From positions 1 to 16,348 of the forward strand of contig WFOJ01000053.1 of assembly GCA_015488125.1 (NCBI GenBank): 16,348 bases of DNA, in the 5' to 3' direction. Positions 7,354 to 13,500 of the stretch are shown piece by piece (position 1 is the stretch's first letter; every line of letters begins with the position of its first letter). Position numbers and translations under genes: made by a program. The stretch comes from Mariprofundaceae bacterium. Lineage in GTDB: Bacteria > Pseudomonadota > Zetaproteobacteria > Mariprofundales > Mariprofundaceae. Below the pieces are notes generated by a model. The model was not told the DNA's origin. It saw nothing but the letters and a program-made list of their open reading frames with translations, and ran no database searches.

Positions 7354-7581
7354 TGCTGGTTCTCGTTTTGTGTCATTTGTGGTCATCATGAGCAGCTAAA
7401 AGGGTTGCCATGCGTTGTTTTTGTCTATAGGATTTCTTCCCAGTTTTAGTGACTGTTTCGGGTTTGACTTTCTTCTGTGCACAGTTTGTGCTTTCGTTTT
7501 GCCGGACGAAACAGGAAGATGGAAAACTCGCGACTGTCTGTTTGTTGCCCGGCAATCAGAGTCTCATGTTTTTGCGAATAT

Positions 7582-7585
7582 GGAG
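7582..7585 (+). promoter_or_regulatory. ribosome binding site of the giant lipoprotein gene
   Basis: GGAG lies 7 bases before the ATG at 7593 and decides this start, since the signal peptide and lipobox begin directly from it. In the 239 bases between tRNA-Ser and this ATG I see no promoter good enough to mark and no gene. Confidence 0.65.
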
Positions 7586-7592
7586 ACGTTCT

Positions 7593-10500
7593 ATGCGTCA
7601 GTTGTTGATGTTATGGCTTGTTTCAATGCTGCTCACCGCTTGTGGCGGTGCCGGCGGTGCCGGTGGTGATGGTGGTGGCACACCGGGTCTGACACAGGTT
7701 ACCATCAATCTTGGGCAGACGGTGGCTGCTGGCGCCGTCAGCACAACCGTGCCGCTCAATATTCAATCCATGCGGGTGACGGTGTACAATGCCTCAGGCA
7801 CGCTTGTCGCCGGACCTGCTACGGCAACTGCTCCAACACTTAGCGTTACTTTAACCGTTCCCAATGGGAGCGGTTTTTTGTTTCGGGTACTGGCTTTTTC
7901 AGCGGCTGGACAGGAATTATATCGGGGTGAAACCACTGCTAACTTGAACGGTGGTAACATTACCCTGCCTATACAAATGAACCTGACAACCGTGATTGCT
8001 CCTGCTCAGGCTTCCGTGCAGCGAGGCCAACAACTGAACCTCACCGGCACAGTGGCTGGCCTTACGCCATCAACGCCGACTTCATCACTCAGGTGGCAGG
8101 CCAGTGCAGGTCAGCTTACCCAGCTTGATGTTTACGGCGCTGCCGTCTCATGGATAGCGCCGAATGTGCCGGGCGTGGTAACCATTGATGCCTATGTGCA
8201 AAATCCCAGTCAAAATCCGGCATTTTACGGCCATAGCGTCGTCACCGTTGTGAATCAGCCACCACTGGCTGTTGATGATTATGCTGCAACGCGAGGCGCT
8301 GCACCGGTGATCGTCAACGTGCTGGCAAACGATAGAGACCCGGAAAATGATGCCATTCGGCTTGTTAGCGCCACCCAGGGCGGTAAGGGTACGACTGTGA
8401 TCAATACTGCTGCTGGCACCATCAGCTACACCGCCAACGCAGGTGCGGCAGGCCAGGATCGGTTCACCTATACCATTACTGATGCCTTTGGCGCACAAGC
8501 GACAGCAACAGTGTTTGTAACCCTGAATGATACGCAACCACCAGTGTTCACCATCGTACCGCAGGCGATCACGGTGGAGGCAAGCAGTGGCACAGGTGTG
8601 CCTGCCAGCAACGCTGTGATTCAAACTTTTCTCAACGCCGCATCTGCTACCGATAATATCGCCTTGGCCACTCTGACCAATAATGCTCCGGTGCAATTTC
8701 CACTGGGTACCACGCAGGTTATCTTCACGGCAACAGATACCGCAGGCAATCAGGCGACAGCGACTTCTTCCGTCACCGTGCAGGACACCACGCCGCCGAC
8801 GCTGACGCTTCCGGCGAATGTCTATGCAGAGGCGACCGGCGTGCAAACCACGGTGGTGGTGGGCACAGCCACGGCCAGTGATATTGTCGATGGGGCGCTG
8901 ATTCCCGCCAGCAATGCGCCAGCGAGCTTCCCGCTTGGCACCACGACGGTGACCTGGACGGTGACCGATGCCGCAGGCAATACGGCCACGGGCAGGCAGT
9001 TGGTGGTGATTTCCGATACCACCGCGCCGACGCTGAATATTCCTGCGGATGTGTATGTGGAAGCCACCAGTCCGCTGACCAATGTGGCTATTGGCACGGC
9101 GACGGCCAGTGATCTGGTCAGCGGTGTACTGAATCCGACCAATAATGCGCCTGCCGCCTATCCTGTTGGCACCACGCCAGTAACCTGGACGGTCAGCGAT
9201 GCTTACGGCAACACGGCTATGGCAACCCAGCTCATTCATGTGCAGGATACCACCGCCCCCACCTTAAACATTCCGGCGGATGTGTATGCCGAAGCCACCG
9301 GCGCGCAAACGGCGGTGGTGTTGGGAACAGCGACGGCTTCTGATCTGGTCAGCGGTACGCTGACGCCAACCAATAATGCGCCCGCCACCTTCCCGGTGGG
9401 CACCACGCTGGTGACATGGAATGTCAGTGACGCTTACGGCAATACGGCGACAGCCACTCAGCGCGTCATCATCAGCGATACCACACCACCGGCACTGACC
9501 TTGCCTGCCGATGTGTATGTGGAAGCTACCGGCGTTCAGACTGCGGTAACCATTGGCACGGCCAGTGCCACCGATCTGGTCTTTGGCGCCGTCACGCCGA
9601 CGAATAATGCACCCGCCACCTTCCCCGTTGGCATCACGCCGGTGACCTGGACGGCAACAGATGGCTACGGCAACACGACTACGGGTGTTCAGAACATCGT
9701 CGTGCAGGATACCACGCCGCCGACTGTCACGGCTCCGGCCAATATCACGGTGGCGGCAGTGAACGCCGCAGGCACACCCGCCACGGATGCAGCCATTGCC
9801 ACCTTCCTGACGGGCGCCACGGCGTCCGATCTGGTCAGCGGCAATGTGCCACCGACCAATAATGCACCAGCCACCTTCCCGCTGGGTGTCACCACCGTGA
9901 CCTTCTCTGCCACCGATGCGCAGGGCAATACCGGTACGGCCACGGCCACGGTGACGGTGGTCGATCAGACGGCGCCGGTAGTCACACCACCAGCCAATAT
10001 CACAGTGGCGGCTGTCGATGCCTACGGCACGCCTGCCACGGATCCCTATATCGCCGCCTTCCTTAATGGCGCCACGGCGACGGACAATGTGGATGGTGCC
10101 ATTGCGCCCACCAACAACGCCCCGGCGCAATTCCCGATCGGCGCCACGCTGGTGACCTTTACCGCTGTGGATGCCTACGGCAACACCGGCACAGCCACGG
10201 CCACGGTTACCGTGCAGAATCAAACCGCGCCAACAGTCACGCCGCCTGCCAATATCACGGTGGCAGCAGTGAACGCCGCAGGCACGCCCGCCACTGATCC
10301 GTATATCACGGCCTTCCTGGGCGGTGCGACTGCCGTGGACGTCTTTGGCAATCCCTTGCCAGTGACCAACAACGGTCCGGCGCAGTTCCCGTTTGGCACG
10401 ACGACCGTCACTTTCAGCGCCACCGATGCGCAAGGCAATACCGGCACGGCCACGGCAACTGTCACCATTAGCGATCAGACAGCACCAATAGTCACCGCGC

Positions 10501-13500
10501 CCGCAGCCATCGTCGTGGCCGCCGTGGATGCTTATGGCACGCCAGCCACCGATCCGTACATCACGGCTTTCCTGGGCGCCGGAACAGCGACGGACAACGT
10601 CAATCCGAATCCGCCCGTCACCAACAACGCGCCAGCGCAATTGCCGCTGGGCGTCACCACCGTCGTCTTCTCTGCCAACGATGGTTATGGCAATATCGGC
10701 ACGGCGACTTCCACCATCACCGTCCACGATTTAACTCCGCCCGTAGTTACCGCGCCTGCTGATGTGTATCAGGAAGCAGTGGCAATGCTGACGCCCGTCA
10801 CCCTGGGTGCTGCCATGGTCACGGACAATGTGGACATTGGGCTTATCGCCACCGCCAGCAACACCGGCCCGTTCCCGGTTGGCATCACCCAGGTGATCTG
10901 GAGCGCCACCGATGCCTATGGCAATGTTGGCACGGCGGTTCAGCGCGTGGTTGTCAGCGATACTACTGCGCCGACACTGACATTGCCCGCCGATGTATAT
11001 GTGGAAGCCACCGGCGCGCAAAGCGCGGTGAACATCGGCGCAGCCACAGCCAACGATCTGGTTTTTGGCCCCGTCACGCCAACCAACAATGCGCCTGCCA
11101 CCTTCCCTGTCGGCACCACACCGGTGACCTGGACAGCAGTCGATGGCTACGGCAACACCGCCACCGGCATTCAAAATATTACCGTGCAAGACACCACGCC
11201 GCCGACCGTCGCTTCTCCGGCCAATATCGTCCTGCTAACGCAGGATGCCTATGGTCTGCCAGCTAGCGATCCCTATATCCAGGCGTTTTTGAACGGTGCA
11301 ACGGCTAACGATCTGGTCAGCGGTGTGTTGACTGCTTCGCCCTACAATGCGCCTGCGCAGTTTCCGGTTGGCACAACAATTGTTGGTTTTTCCGCCACTG
11401 ATGCTTACGGCAACACAGGCTTCGCCTCGGCAAGCGTTACCGTTAATTATCAGAATGCGGCCCCTGTCATCACCGCGCCTGCCGACCCTTATGCGCTGAC
11501 CGTAGCAGAGGATACCTACGCCTTCATCACACCAACGGCCACGGATGCTAATGGCGATCCGCTGACCTGGGATGTCTATGCCGCTGCTGCCAATGGCACA
11601 GTGGCAGTGGATGCCTACACCGGCGCAATCAGCTATATTGGCAATCTGAACTATAATGGCACGGATGCCTTCATCGTGCGGGTGCGCGACCCTTATGGCG
11701 CATTCGCCTTGCTGCATGTGAATGTGAGCATTACGCCGGTGAATGATCCACCGGTGATTACCTCGCCAGCGGATCTGTACACGGTGAGCAATCAAATCGG
11801 ATGGCACACCTTTATCCCGGTCACGGCCTTCGATGTGGATGGCGATACCTGGACAGTGAATATGCTCACGCCGCCAACCGATGGCTATGCCGCAGTCACA
11901 GGTGCGGGGATTGATTACTACGGCGCGACGGCTGTTGGCACACAGCAGCTGACCTTCAATGTGGTGGATGCTTATGGTTTACCATCATCCATCCTTGGAC
12001 AGACGGTATTCATCAATGTCACAGGCTCACCGGCCAATCCGCCGATCATCATCGCGCCGGTGGATCATTATACCACGCCGGGAGCAGCTTATACGTTGAA
12101 TGTGGTGCAGGATGGCTATGCCAACTTCACGCTGGGCGTGACGGATGCCGATGTGGGCGATACGGCCAGTTTTGATTTGTATGCCCTGCCCGCCAACGGT
12201 GTGGTGACGGTGGATGCCTATGGACTGGTGCAATACGCACCGAATGCGGCTTATGTGGGCGCGGATGCCTTTACCGTGCGGGTGACGGACTCCTATGGAT
12301 TGGTTGATCTGTTGCCAGTGAATGTGACCGTCAATACTGCCGGAAGCTCCGTGTTAACCGTACAGGTACAGGATGTTTATGCCAATCCGATCAGTGGCGT
12401 GACTGTCTGGGCGGTAGATGCCTACACCAATCTTTATACTCAGATCGGGGTAACCGATGCCTATGGTCAAGCGGTGAAGGCATTGACTGGCCGCTACTAC
12501 TATCTGGCTGCGGATACCGGCACGCAAGCTTATGCCAGTGGTTATATGGTACAACCTCTGGCCAACGGCTCCAATATCGACATCAGCGGCCTGCCAATGG
12601 GTATTGATCCTTATGTGAATGCTCATGTGATACTGACATTGGATGCCGGACAACGCTTTTCCGGCCAGGTGTTGGATGCAAACGGCATCCCCGTGCCTGC
12701 CGGGACGCTGGTACGCTATTCTCCCGTCAGCAGCGGTGGCATTCAAGGTGATGGCTTCCAGACGCAGACTGATGCCTATGGTCAGTTCGCAACGGGTGTG
12801 CGGCCTGGCAACTATTACCTTTATGCCGATGCTCGTCTGCTTGATGCTTATGGTCAGGAAGTGGCGTTGACGGCCGGTTCTGCTGGTGGCTATTTCACGG
12901 CCACCAGTGGCGCTGTGGTTGTGCCATCGGTTAATCAGGCTGCTGTATTGACACCTCCTCTAACGATCAATGCCCGTCTGCAAGCGGGTACGCAGATCTC
13001 GGGTGTAGTGCGGGATCATTACGGCAATGCTGTGGCTTATGCCAATGTGCAGGCAGATGGCTATAGTGCTGGAGCATCATTCCAACCCACCGAATACAGC
13101 GTTCAGACGGATGCCTATGGTCAGTACACTATCAATCTGCCGAATTCACGGGCCGGCGAATATTATATGCTGCGGGTGTCGCACAATATGTGGGATTTGG
13201 CAACATTCCGTATGATCGCCCTGCCATCCGGTGATATTGGTGGCTACGCCTCAACCCTGGTAACAGGGGATGTGGTGCTTGCGGCCAACGATCCTTACAC
13301 GCGGGCTTTCGTGTTGACTGGCGCCAGTCAGATAGCGGATATGCGACTGGTACGCGGAGCTACACTTAGCGGTGTGGTCGTCGATGCCTATGGCGCGGTA
13401 GCCAGGGCTGGCATTAATATGTTTGACGCGCAACATAACAATTTCAGCGTGGAGACGGACGATCGTGGCTATTACAGCATCAACGTCGCACCATCAGCGC

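Noticed and set aside
6963..7389. Small minus-strand frames over the tRNA genes (MRGFEPPAPASR and MAEGVGFEPT types)
   Set aside because: These are well-known false proteins made by translating the reverse complement of tRNA genes.
7373..7555. 60-codon basic minus-strand frame after tRNA-Ser
   Set aside because: Starts with TTG without a ribosome site; no family resemblance. A real small protein cannot be fully excluded.
9264..10727. 487-codon open frame on the minus strand across the HYR array (also 8148-9239 and 11235-11807)
   Set aside because: It lies in the same codon register as the sense gene; the sense strand rarely uses TTA, CTA or TCA, so antisense stops are missing. The product is Arg/Gly/His/Ile-rich without motifs.
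8529..11444. CRISPR array or diversity-generating retroelement variable region
   Set aside because: Repeats are 231 or 255 bases and coding, with no spacer pattern; no reverse transcriptase or template repeat is seen, and the Ala-to-Tyr changes are not adenine-only.
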